A stretch of DNA of 11,862 nt from Clostridiaceae bacterium. GTDB lineage: Bacteria; Bacillota_A; Clostridia; Acetivibrionales; Acetivibrionaceae. A program made the position numbers and the translations under genes. Below, one piece after another: positions 1-8,900 of this stretch. Location: NCBI GenBank assembly GCA_012513545.1, contig JAAZCB010000891.1:1-11862 (forward strand). The letters run 5' to 3'. The first letter of the stretch is position 1. Each line of letters starts with the position of its first letter. The notes under the pieces were generated by a model that was not told where the DNA came from, did not search any database, and saw nothing but the letters and a program-made list of their open reading frames with translations.

Positions 1-1053
1 ATCATCTACACCTCCGGGACGACAGGAAAACCGAAGGGTGTAATGATAGAACACAGAAATGTTGTACGGCTTATGTTTAACGACAAATTCCAGTTTGATT
101 TTAATGACAGGGATGTTTGGACAATGTTCCATTCCTTCTGCTTTGACTTCTCGGTATGGGAGATGTATGGGGCGCTTCTTTACGGGGGAAGGCTTGTAAT
201 AGTGCCTGAAATGGTTTCAAGGGAGACCAGTGAGTTCTTAAAGCTGTTGAAGGAGGAGAAGGTTACTGTACTGAACCAGACTCCGTCAGCATTCTATAAT
301 CTTATAAAGGAAGAAATAAAATATGAAGGCAATGATAACAGCGTAAGGTATGTAATATTCGGTGGTGAGGCCTTAAAGCCGGCAATGCTTAAACCATGGA
401 GGCAAAAGTATCCTCAGACCAGACTTATAAACATGTACGGAATAACCGAAACTACTGTACACGTGACCTATAAGGAAATAACAGACCTTGAGATAAGCCT
501 CAACATCAGTAATATCGGTAAGCCCATACCTACACTCACTTGCTACATAATGGACAGGAATATGAGGCTGCTGCCTGTCGGAGTCCCCGGTGAACTATGT
601 GTCGGAGGGGATGGTGTTGGAAGAGGGTACCTTAACAGGGAAGAGCTTACAAATGAAAAATTCATAGATAACCCATACTTGAAGGACGAAAGACTTTACA
701 GGTCGGGGGACCTTGCAAAGCTGCTCCCGAATGGGGAAATGGAGTATCTCGGAAGGATAGACCACCAGGTTAAGATCAGAGGCTTTAGAATTGAGCTTGG
801 GGAAATAGAAAGCAAGCTAATAGACCATAGTGAGATAAAGGAAAGTGTTGTTCTCGCCCAGGAGGGCCAGGATGGTGACAAGTACCTTTGCGCCTATTAT
901 GTGGCACAAAGAGAGCTTACAGTCAAGGAAATAAGGGAACACCTTTTGAAGGATCTGCCTGAGTATATGGTGCCGTCATTCTTTATAAGGCTTGACAGTA
1001 TACCGCTTACCACTAACGGAAAGGTAAACAGAAGGGCCCTGCCCAAGCCGCAG
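1..1053 (+). other. Adenylation domain 1 (partial), predicted threonine
   Basis: The visible part runs from A3 (bases 10-39) to A10 (NGKV, about 1015-1026). A1 and A2 are outside the window. Aligning to GrsA gives code residues D145, F148, W157, N274, I355, G361, M433, V457, H460 and K1021 (base positions of the codons): DFWNIGMVHK. That is the established threonine code. The A5 region reads MYGITETT, with Ile in place of the usual Pro, which I also associate with threonine domains. There is no insert between A8 (about 754-800) and A10. The alignment was done by eye from memory of GrsA. Confidence 0.87.
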
Positions 1054-4000
1054 GAAAGCATTAATACGGGTGCTGAGTATGAGGCTCCGTCTACAGCTAT
1101 GGAAACAGAGCTTGTGAAAATATGGGAAAGAGTACTTGGAATAAGCAGAGTCGGAATTAACGACAACTTCTTTGAACTTGGAGGACACTCATTAAAAGCA
1201 ACCAGACTGATAGCTGAAATTCATAAGGAACTCAATGTGGATATTCCTTTGAGAGAAATGTTCAGAAATCCTACAGTTAAGGGGCTAGCACAGTTTGCAG
1301 AAGCCTCCTCAAAAGATATCTTTACTTCTATAAAACCTGTGGAAAAACGAGAGTTTTATCCGTTATCCTCTGCACAGAAGAGGCTTTATGTCATAGACAG
1401 AATGTCGGAAGAAGGGGATACAAGCTACAACATGCCAATGGTAGTGAGGCTTGAAGGGGATGTTGATGTAGACAGGTTGAATAATGCCTTTAAGTCTCTT
1501 GCGAGAAGGCATGAATCCTTAAGAACATACTTTGAACTGATTGATGGTCAGGCAGTTCAGAAGATCTGCGAGGATATTGATTTTGAAATAGACTTTGTGG
1601 AAGCTTCCGAAGAGGAAACAGGTCTTATAGTTGACAGATTTGTAAGACCATTTGATCTATCAAAACCTGGTCTTATAAGGGTTTGTCTCATAAAGTCCAA
1701 TGAGGGAAGCTATGTGCTTATGATGGATATACATCACATAATATGTGACGGATCGTCAATTGACATATTGTTGAAAGAGCTTATTTCCCTTTATAACGGC
1801 CAGGAGCTTATGCCACTTGCAATACAGTACAGGGATTATTCCGTATGGCAGAACAATATGCTTGAGGAAGGTATTTATAAAAAGCAGGAGGAATACTGGC
1901 TAGAGGCATTTAAGGGTGAAATCCCGGTATTGGATATTCCTGCGGATTTTGCAAGACCACCGGTAAAAAGCTTTGAGGGAGAGGTTTTCAGCTTCGGCGT
2001 GGAGGATGAAATAAGGCAAAAATTAGCCCAAATAGCATCTGATAATGGCGCAACATTATTTATGGTTCTGCTGGGGGCATTCAATGTTCTGCTTTCCAGG
2101 TACTCCGGACAGGAGGATATAGTTATAGGCTCTCCAATAGCCGGAAGACGCCACGCAGACCTGCAGAATGTTGTAGGTATGTTTGTTAATACACTTGCCT
2201 TCAGGAATTATCCGGAAAAGAACAGGACCTTCAATGAATTTGTGAAGGAAGTCAGGGAAAACGCATTAAAAGTATTTGAGAACCAGGATTACCAGTTTGA
2301 AGAACTGGTTGAAAAGCTCAAACTTAAAAAGGATATGAGCAGAAACCCTCTGTTTGATGTTATGTTCGTAATGCAGAACTATGAAAATACAGATGACGGA
2401 AGTGATGGAAATTCAGGGGATTTTGAGGTAAGTCCTTACGGATATGACCTTACAATATCCAAGTTTGACCTTACGTTAAATGCTTCCGAGACTGAGGATG
2501 GAATCAGATTGTCCATTGAGTACTGTACAAAGCTTTATTGTGAAGAAACAATAAAAAGAATTTCCAGACACTTTACAAATCTTTTAAAAAGCATATGTGA
2601 AGACCCTCAAAGTAGTATTATAGAGCTTAATATGACAGAAGAAGACGAAAAAAGTGCTTTGCTGTATGATTTCAATAACACCAGGAGTATGGATATAGAT
2701 CCGGAAATACCAATACACAGGCTTTTTGAGGATATTGCAGGAAAATATCCGTCAAATACGGCGGTAATAGCAGGTAGTCGGTCGATATCCTACAAGGAAC
2801 TCAATGAGAGCGCCAACAGGCTTGCAAGAGCATTGATAAAGACCTATGAGCAAGAAGGTTGTGCGGGTAAAAACCCGGTTGTAGCAATTATGGCCGACAG
2901 GTCAATTGAGATGGTTACTGGTATCCTTGCTGTAATGAAGTCAGGAGGGGCATATGTGCCTGTAGATTCAGCATACCCTGAAGAAAGAAAAAGGTATATG
3001 CTCGAAGACTCTGGTGCTAAAGTACTGCTTGCAAAGGAAGGCATATCACAGGAAAGTCGTATGAACTTTGGAGGCAGGGTTGTTATGCTTGAGGACAGCT
3101 TTGATTCCTTTGACGCACACAACATCTCAAAGGCAGATCCTTGCGACCTGGCATATATAATCTATACGTCGGGAACTACTGGAAAGCCTAAGGGAGTAAT
3201 GGTCAGACACAGGAATATTACAAACTCTATACAGTGGAGAAGGGATGAATATTGTCTCAATAGCAGTGACACAGTGCTGCAGTTGTTCTCACATTCCTTT
3301 GACGGCTTCCTTACAAGCTTCTTCACACCAGTCGTTTCAGGCTCTAGAGTCGTGCTCCCCGATGAGGATGAGGCAAAAGACCCGGTTGCAATAAAGGATT
3401 ACATAGCCAGATACAACATAAGCCACTTTATATGTGTTCCATCACTCTATTCTGCCATTCTTGAATGCATTTCGCCACAAGAAGCGAAAAGTCTTAAGAT
3501 GGTGACTCTTGCAGGAGAGAAGGTTGGGAAAAATCTCATAGAAAAGTGCAAGAGTATTAATCCTGATATTGAACTCATAAATGAGTATGGTCCTACAGAA
3601 AGCTCTGTAGTTGCGACAATTATGAGAGACATAACTACTGATAAATACATTACAATAGGCAAGCCTATAAGCAACACCAGGATATACATAATGTCTGACG
3701 GTTTGAAGCTTTGCCCGATAGGGGTGCCCGGTGAACTGTGCATAGCTGGAAACGGCCTTGCAAGGGGATATTTAGGGCGCGAGGATTTGACTTCTGAGAA
3801 ATTTGTTGAAAACCCATATAAGCTGGGAGAAAGAATTTACAGGACGGGAGACCTTGCAAGAATGCTGCCTGACGGAAGTATTGACTTTATTGGAAGAGTG
3901 GATGAACAGGTTAAGATTAGAGGTTTCAGGATAGAGCTTGAAGAAATCGAAAGCCAGCTAAGAAAGCATCCTGAGGTTAAAGAGGCTGTTGTCGCAGTCA

Positions 4001-5931
4001 AGGATGATGGAAGAGGCAATAAAATGCTTTGTGCCTGTTTGATTTCCGAAAACATGCCTGCAGCTCCAGAGATAAGGTCCTTCCTGTCAAAAGAGCTTCC
4101 GGATTATATGATACCTTCATACTTCATGAGTATTGAGAGTATTCCTCTTTCACCAAATGGAAAAGTGGACAGGAAAGCACTTCCCGACCCTGATGGTAAC
4201 ATATACACCGGCGTGGAATTTGTAGCTCCAAGGAATAATATTGAGAATAAACTTGCCACGGTATGGAAGGAAATCCTGAAGCTTGAGAGGGTTGGCGTGC
4301 TGGATGACTTCTTCAATCTAGGCGGAGACTCCTTAAAAGCAACCATACTTAACGCAAGAATTCATAAGGAGTTTGATGTCAGTATTCCATTGAGGGAAAT
4401 ATTCCAAAACCCAACCATAGAGAAGCTTGCAAAAGTTATCGAGAGTAGCAGCAAGAGCATTTACGCAACCATCAAGCCTGTTCCTAAAATGGATTATTAT
4501 CCACTGTCTTCAGCACAGAAGAGGATTTATGTGGTGGAACAATATCAGGAAACAGGTACAAGTTACAATATAGCCGAACAGATTTTTATTGAAGGAAAAC
4601 TTGATTTTAACAGACTTGAGTATGCATTTAAGGCACTGATTATGAGGCACGAGACACTCAGAACATCCTTTGTGATGGTTGGAGGCAAACCGGTTCAGGT
4701 TATTCATGACGATGTTCCGTTTAAACTGGATTATGCCGACCTGAAGGACTATGAGCAAATAGTTGGGGATGTTGGGGATATAAGCCGGGAGGATAAGGAA
4801 GAGCGGATAATAGACTACATTATTGATGAGTTTGTAAGGCCGTTTAACCTTGAAGAAGCACCACTTATAAGAGCGAAGCTTCTCAAGCTTAGGGAGGATT
4901 TGCATGTGCTGTTATACGATATACACCATATAGTATTTGACGGGACGTCAATGGGTATATTGAGCAGTGAGTTTATAGACCTTTATGAGGGCAGGGTACT
5001 AGAACCGCTCAACGTACAGTATAAGGATTTTTCCATCTGGCAGAATAAGCTGTTTGAATCAGAGGCTATAAAGAAGCAGGAAGAATACTGGTTGAATGTA
5101 TTTTCCAAAGAAAAGGGTATACCTGAATTAAACCTTCCTTCAGACTTTAAAAGGCCTGAAATTCAAAGTTTTGAAGGGTCGACGAATGTTTCTTTCGTAA
5201 TTGACAGGGAAACAAGCTTGAAATTAAAGAGCTTTACCGCTCAAACGGGTGCGACTTTGTATATGACAATGCTGGCAGCGTTTAACATATTCTTGAGCAA
5301 GCTTTCAGGACAGCAGGATATTGTAGTGGGATGTGCAGTTGCAGGCAGACCCCATAGTGACCTGCAAAACATAATAGGTATGTTTGTAAACGTTCTTGCA
5401 ATGAGGAATTATCCTAATAAAGACATGAAATTTATCGAGTTTTTGGACAAAGTAACTCAGAATACGCTTGACGCTTTTGAAAATCAGGATTATCAGTTTG
5501 AGAAGCTTGTAGAAATACTTGACCAGGGTAAGGACAGCAGCAGACCTCCTTTGTTTAATGTATCGTTTGCACTTCAGAATATGGATATTGACACGAGGGA
5601 ATTCGAAGACATCAGGATTATGCCTTACGGAAAGCCCACTGTAACTACCTCGAAGTATGACTTTACACTTTACTCCTATGAAGACAAGGATGAAGAAGTT
5701 ATATACTGTTATTTTGAATATTGTATAAAGCTTTTTACAAAAGAGACTATGGAAAGGTTTGCAAAATACTTTCTGAGAGTTATAAATACAATAACTGATA
5801 ATCCGGATATCGAATTATCGAATATTGAAATTCTCGATGAGGAGGAGAGAAATAAACTTTTAACAGAGATTTCGGGAACTGAAAATATTATAAATGAGCT
5901 TGACAGCGAAGATTTTGCAGATATATTCTAG
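1..5931 (+). CDS. Nonribosomal peptide synthetase, 5'-partial: A(Thr)-PCP-C-A(Tyr)-PCP-C
   Basis: The reading frame is open from base 1, so the gene begins upstream. The ATG at 43 is internal, because the A3 core YTSGTTGKPKG lies before it in the same frame. The 1976 visible codons end at TAG 5929-5931. Domains in order are: A from A3 onward (residues 1-350), PCP (Ser397), C (451-880, HHIICDG), A (889-1397), PCP (Ser1444) and C (1498-1940, HHIVFDG). A 25-residue acidic tail follows. The enzyme activates and joins two amino acids, predicted to be Thr then Tyr, and its last C domain should transfer the chain to the first module of the next protein. There is no epimerase, thioesterase or reductase domain, so this is an internal elongation subunit. 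Core motifs are intact and I see no frameshift. NRPS identity is certain; the product is not known. Confidence 0.97.
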   Translation: MIYTSGTTGKPKGVMIEHRNVVRLMFNDKFQFDFNDRDVWTMFHSFCFDFSVWEMYGALLYGGRLVIVPEMVSRETSEFLKLLKEEKVTVLNQTPSAFYNLIKEEIKYEGNDNSVRYVIFGGEALKPAMLKPWRQKYPQTRLINMYGITETTVHVTYKEITDLEISLNISNIGKPIPTLTCYIMDRNMRLLPVGVPGELCVGGDGVGRGYLNREELTNEKFIDNPYLKDERLYRSGDLAKLLPNGEMEYLGRIDHQVKIRGFRIELGEIESKLIDHSEIKESVVLAQEGQDGDKYLCAYYVAQRELTVKEIREHLLKDLPEYMVPSFFIRLDSIPLTTNGKVNRRALPKPQESINTGAEYEAPSTAMETELVKIWERVLGISRVGINDNFFELGGHSLKATRLIAEIHKELNVDIPLREMFRNPTVKGLAQFAEASSKDIFTSIKPVEKREFYPLSSAQKRLYVIDRMSEEGDTSYNMPMVVRLEGDVDVDRLNNAFKSLARRHESLRTYFELIDGQAVQKICEDIDFEIDFVEASEEETGLIVDRFVRPFDLSKPGLIRVCLIKSNEGSYVLMMDIHHIICDGSSIDILLKELISLYNGQELMPLAIQYRDYSVWQNNMLEEGIYKKQEEYWLEAFKGEIPVLDIPADFARPPVKSFEGEVFSFGVEDEIRQKLAQIASDNGATLFMVLLGAFNVLLSRYSGQEDIVIGSPIAGRRHADLQNVVGMFVNTLAFRNYPEKNRTFNEFVKEVRENALKVFENQDYQFEELVEKLKLKKDMSRNPLFDVMFVMQNYENTDDGSDGNSGDFEVSPYGYDLTISKFDLTLNASETEDGIRLSIEYCTKLYCEETIKRISRHFTNLLKSICEDPQSSIIELNMTEEDEKSALLYDFNNTRSMDIDPEIPIHRLFEDIAGKYPSNTAVIAGSRSISYKELNESANRLARALIKTYEQEGCAGKNPVVAIMADRSIEMVTGILAVMKSGGAYVPVDSAYPEERKRYMLEDSGAKVLLAKEGISQESRMNFGGRVVMLEDSFDSFDAHNISKADPCDLAYIIYTSGTTGKPKGVMVRHRNITNSIQWRRDEYCLNSSDTVLQLFSHSFDGFLTSFFTPVVSGSRVVLPDEDEAKDPVAIKDYIARYNISHFICVPSLYSAILECISPQEAKSLKMVTLAGEKVGKNLIEKCKSINPDIELINEYGPTESSVVATIMRDITTDKYITIGKPISNTRIYIMSDGLKLCPIGVPGELCIAGNGLARGYLGREDLTSEKFVENPYKLGERIYRTGDLARMLPDGSIDFIGRVDEQVKIRGFRIELEEIESQLRKHPEVKEAVVAVKDDGRGNKMLCACLISENMPAAPEIRSFLSKELPDYMIPSYFMSIESIPLSPNGKVDRKALPDPDGNIYTGVEFVAPRNNIENKLATVWKEILKLERVGVLDDFFNLGGDSLKATILNARIHKEFDVSIPLREIFQNPTIEKLAKVIESSSKSIYATIKPVPKMDYYPLSSAQKRIYVVEQYQETGTSYNIAEQIFIEGKLDFNRLEYAFKALIMRHETLRTSFVMVGGKPVQVIHDDVPFKLDYADLKDYEQIVGDVGDISREDKEERIIDYIIDEFVRPFNLEEAPLIRAKLLKLREDLHVLLYDIHHIVFDGTSMGILSSEFIDLYEGRVLEPLNVQYKDFSIWQNKLFESEAIKKQEEYWLNVFSKEKGIPELNLPSDFKRPEIQSFEGSTNVSFVIDRETSLKLKSFTAQTGATLYMTMLAAFNIFLSKLSGQQDIVVGCAVAGRPHSDLQNIIGMFVNVLAMRNYPNKDMKFIEFLDKVTQNTLDAFENQDYQFEKLVEILDQGKDSSRPPLFNVSFALQNMDIDTREFEDIRIMPYGKPTVTTSKYDFTLYSYEDKDEEVIYCYFEYCIKLFTKETMERFAKYFLRVINTITDNPDIELSNIEILDEEERNKLLTEISGTENIINELDSEDFADIF
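1090..1305 (+). other. Peptidyl carrier protein 1
   Basis: This is a carrier domain of about 72 residues with the phosphopantetheine site FFELGGHSLKAT. The modified serine codon is at 1189-1191. It holds the predicted threonyl intermediate. The GGHS form of the motif is the usual one for carriers upstream of ordinary condensation domains, which fits the C domain that follows. Confidence 0.95.
1351..2640 (+). other. Condensation domain 1 (complete)
   Basis: This is a full C domain of about 430 residues. It opens with YPLSSAQKR (from 1357), followed by RRHESLRT (about 1507) and catalytic HHIICDG (1732-1752). Next come the EEYW segment (about 1888), the VIGSPIAGR/MFVNTLAFR floor region, NQDYQFEEL and RNPLFD. 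It should join the Thr-bearing upstream chain to the amino acid on PCP2. With no upstream epimerase, an LCL-type domain is inferred. The subtype was not tested phylogenetically. Confidence 0.93.
2665..4190 (+). other. Adenylation domain 2, predicted tyrosine
   Basis: This is a complete A domain with no insert. A1 (SYKEL) is near 2788, A2 (KSGGAYVPVD) ends at 2967, A3 (YTSGTTGKPKG) is at 3163-3195, A5 (NEYGPTESS) at 3580-3606, A7 (YRTGD) near 3838 and A10 (NGKV) near 4156. Code codons are D3301, G3304, T3313, I3430, T3505, A3511, E3583, V3607, V3610 and K4162: DGTITAEVVK. The known tyrosine code DGTITAEVAK differs only at position nine. Leucine (DGAYTGEVVK) is a weaker alternative. A2 to A3 spans about 66 residues, which serves as the reference for the interrupted domain in gene 2. 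Confidence 0.8.
4225..4445 (+). other. Peptidyl carrier protein 2
   Basis: The carrier site is FFNLGGDSLKAT, with the modified serine at 4330-4332. It carries the predicted tyrosine and presents the chain to the C-terminal C domain. The GGDS variant, unlike GGHS in the other two carriers, is more often seen before epimerisation or dual domains. No epimerisation domain follows here. Confidence 0.95.
4492..5820 (+). other. Condensation domain 2 (complete, C-terminal)
   Basis: This complete C domain starts with YYPLSSAQKR (from 4495). It contains RHETLRTSF (about 4645) and catalytic HHIVFDG (4924-4944), then VVGCAVAGR/MFVNVLAMR, NQDYQFEKL and PLFNVSF. It ends the protein with no A domain behind it, so its acceptor amino acid must sit on another polypeptide, most simply the first module of the next gene. 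It contains a somewhat longer variable stretch before HHxxxDG (about 4740-4810) than the other C domains here. Confidence 0.93.
5850..5928 (+). other. Acidic C-terminal tail, candidate docking element
   Basis: After the C domain the protein runs through the usual C-to-A linker (EEERNKLL) but then ends in about 20 residues rich in Glu and Asp with hydrophobic anchors (NELDSEDFADIF). Short acidic C-terminal motifs are known to guide subunit pairing in NRPS lines. Its role here is inference from position and composition. It could also be just a truncated linker. Confidence 0.4.
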
Positions 5932-5970
5932 ATACACAACTTTGATTACTAATAAATGTTTATAATAAAT

Positions 5971-5977
5971 AAGGAGG
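5971..5977 (+). promoter_or_regulatory. Ribosome binding site of the second NRPS gene
   Basis: AAGGAGG is a near-perfect Shine-Dalgarno sequence, 4 bases before ATG 5982, slightly closer than usual. An in-frame TAA at 5970-5972 rules out any start further upstream. The 50-base gap (5932-5981) contains no terminator hairpin and no convincing promoter, so the gene is probably co-transcribed with the one before it. Confidence 0.88.
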
Positions 5978-5981
5978 AAAT

Positions 5982-8900
5982 ATGGCCAGAGTAGTTGTAC
6001 CATCATCAGATAAATTTGAAATCTCAAGGAAGTACTGGGAAGAAAAACTTACATCCGATTTGGAGGTTATTAATCTTCCCACAGACTACGGCGAAAGCGA
6101 GACCTATGAGAAAGGCGCCTATAATGCAGTAGTTGACAATGATTTGAAGGAAAGGCTTGAATTGCTCACAAAAGGACAGGATTCACTTTTGCTGGTTGTG
6201 ATGATAAGTGCATTAAAAACCCTTTTATTTAAATACACCGATAGAGATGATATTACTATTGGAATACCTGTTTTAAACAGCAGCGGAGGCTTCAACACAT
6301 TTATAGCAATCAGAGACAGGATAGACGGTGAAATGACCTTCAGGGAACTCCTAATGAAAGTTAAGACGACTGTCTCCGAAGGCTTTAAAAACCAGCACTA
6401 CCCATTGGACAATATTCTTGAACTGCTGGAATTTAACAGGGAGGAGCCAAATCTTTTCAAGGTGTTGCTATGCATTGACAGCATAAGCAGTGATACAAAA
6501 TTAACTGATGAACTGCTTGCAGAAACAAAGAATGAAATCGCTTTCTCATTTGCGGTGAGTAATGGTTCTTTAGGTATCAATATCTCCTATAATGCTGCGC
6601 ACTACAGACAGGAAACCATAATGAAGCTCTGGGACAGGTACTCAATCATATTGGGAAAAGCCCTTGAAGATATGAACAAGAGAATTTGTGACATTGATAT
6701 TCTTGATAAAACAGAACAGAAAACATTGCTTCTGGATTTTAATAATACTTCAAAACCCTTCCCGGAGGGCATGTTTCTTCACAGGATGTTTGAGGAGATG
6801 GTTGACAGGTATCCCGACAATGAAGCCATAATATTTAACGACCAGGTTCTGACATACAGGGAGGTTGAAAAAAGGGCAAACCGCATAGCAAACTACCTGG
6901 TGAACGAAGCCCAGGTAAAAGAAAACTCACTTGTGGGCATATTCCATGACGACCCACTGGAGGTTTGCATATCCATTATAGGGGTGCTTAAGTCAGGTGC
7001 TGCTTATGTACCAATGGATCCTTCATATCCCGAAGAGCGCTTGAGGACTCTAACAGATGATGCAGGAATAGAAGTTGTCATATCAGGGAAGCGGTTTATA
7101 AAAACACTAAACAGGCTCCAGTGGGATTCACCCTCAGTAAGGATATTTCTCCTTACTGACAGCCATGACGTTTATGGAGAGTCTGAAGAGGACGTTACGG
7201 AGCTAATGAAGGAAACCTGGGAATTTATCGGACAAAAGGCAGTGGATGATATAGAAGGGGGCTCATGGGTATCAAGCTTTACAGGTGAAAACCTCTCCTT
7301 TGAAGAAATGGAGGAGTACTCACAAAATGTGCTAAAGAAGCTCATGCCCTATCTTGATAAAGACACAAGGGTACTGGAAATAGGTTGTGCATCAGGCCTC
7401 AGCATGTACAAGATTGCTCCGCTTGTAGGAATGTATTATGGTACGGACCTTTCACAGGTAATAATAAATAAAAATCTGAAAAGGCTTGAAGAAGAAGGTC
7501 ATAATAATATCAAACTCGGATGTATGGCTGCCCATGAGATAGACAGCATAGAAGAGAAGGACTTTGACATAGTTATTATAAACTCTGTTATACAGTGCTT
7601 CAGCGGATATAATTACACAAGGAAGGTATTTAATAAGATTCTTGATAAAATAAAGGACAACGGGCTGATATTTGTAGGAGATATAATGGATCTCGACAGA
7701 AGAGCTGCCCTTTCAGAGGCATTAATAAAGTTTAAGGAAGATAATGAGGGAAAGGGCTACAGGACAAAAACAGATTATTCAATAGAGCTTTTCTTCAAGA
7801 AAGAATTCTTTGAAGATTTAAGGGCTGAATTCCCGGCAGTCAAAAATATTGAGTTCTCCGACAAAATACATACTATAGAGAACGAGCTTACAAGGTTCAG
7901 GTATGATGCAGTACTTTTTGTGGACAAAAAACAGCCCTTATCCTATTTCAGCAAGTTTAAAATGCAGCATGACCTCAGAGAAGTCGAGAAGCAAAGCGAC
8001 CAAAGGCCGGAAGTTAAGATAGCACCTGAAAACCTGGCATACATAATTTATACATCTGGAACTACAGGTAAACCGAAGGGTGTTATGGTAGAGCACAGAG
8101 GAATTGCAAACAGCATGCAGTGGAGAAGGGAAGAATACGCTCTTGAAGTTGGAGATACAGGTCTTCAGGTCTTTTCCTACTGTTTTGACGGTTTCATTGC
8201 AGCCTTCTTTACCCCTATTGTGTCGGGTGCAAGAATTGTATTGTTGGATTATGAAGATGCAAAAAGCCCGGTAGCTCTAAAAAGCAGCCTTGTAAAGAAC
8301 AAGGTCACCCACTTTGTTTGTGTGCCTTCGCTTTATGCTGCTGTTTTAGAGTGTATGACAAAAGAAGATATGACAAGTATGCGGTATGTTACTCTTGCCG
8401 GAGAAAAGACGGGAATAGCTCTGGTTAAGAAAACAAAGGAGCTGAATGAGAATACCCGGATTGTTAACGAGTACGGCCCGACCGAGTGCTCTGTAGTTGC
8501 AACCTTCAAACAGGATATGATGTCCGACGAGCCGGTAACAATAGGAAAGCCAATAGCAAACACACAAATATATATTACAGACAGGAATAGTTCTCTTAAG
8601 CCAATTGGTGTTACAGGTGAGCTTTGTATTGGCGGAAAGGGTTTAGCCCGGGGTTATTTAAAGAGACCAGAGCTTACAAAGGAAAAGTTTATTGATAATC
8701 CCTGCAGGCCGGGAGAGAAGATGTACAGGACTGGAGATCTTGCAAGATGGCTGCCCGATGGGAATATTGAGTTTATCGGAAGATGTGATGAGCAGGTTAA
8801 GGTCAGAGGCTTCAGAATAGAGCTTGGAGAAATAGAAGCAAGGCTTCTTGAAAATAAAAATGTCAAGGAAGCAGTAGTACTGGTAAAAGATGGGACTGAC

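Noticed and set aside
43..45. ATG at 43 as the start of the first gene
   Set aside because: The same frame is open to base 1 and encodes the A3 motif before this ATG, and no ribosome binding site precedes it. It is an internal methionine of a gene cut by the window edge.
4510..4905. 131-codon open frame on the minus strand
   Set aside because: It lies wholly within the strongly supported C domain 2, has no recognisable domain or ribosome binding site, and looks like a shadow of the coding strand. The other minus-strand frames were rejected for the same reason.
5942..5966. TTGATT and TATAAT in the intergenic gap as a promoter
   Set aside because: The -10-like box is perfect, but the spacing is only 13 bases against about 17, and it ends 15 bases before the ATG, overlapping the space needed for the RBS leader. 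In such AT-rich DNA this is likely chance; co-transcription is simpler.
5932..5981. Frameshift that splits a single NRPS gene at the junction
   Set aside because: Gene 1 already ends with a complete C domain and a linker, and gene 2 restarts in the middle of another C domain after its own RBS. One frameshift cannot produce this duplicated order.
6015..6704. Half domain as the remains of an epimerisation domain
   Set aside because: Its NLPTDY, NQHYPLD and closing strand match the condensation domains in this window, and it leads into an A domain as C domains do.
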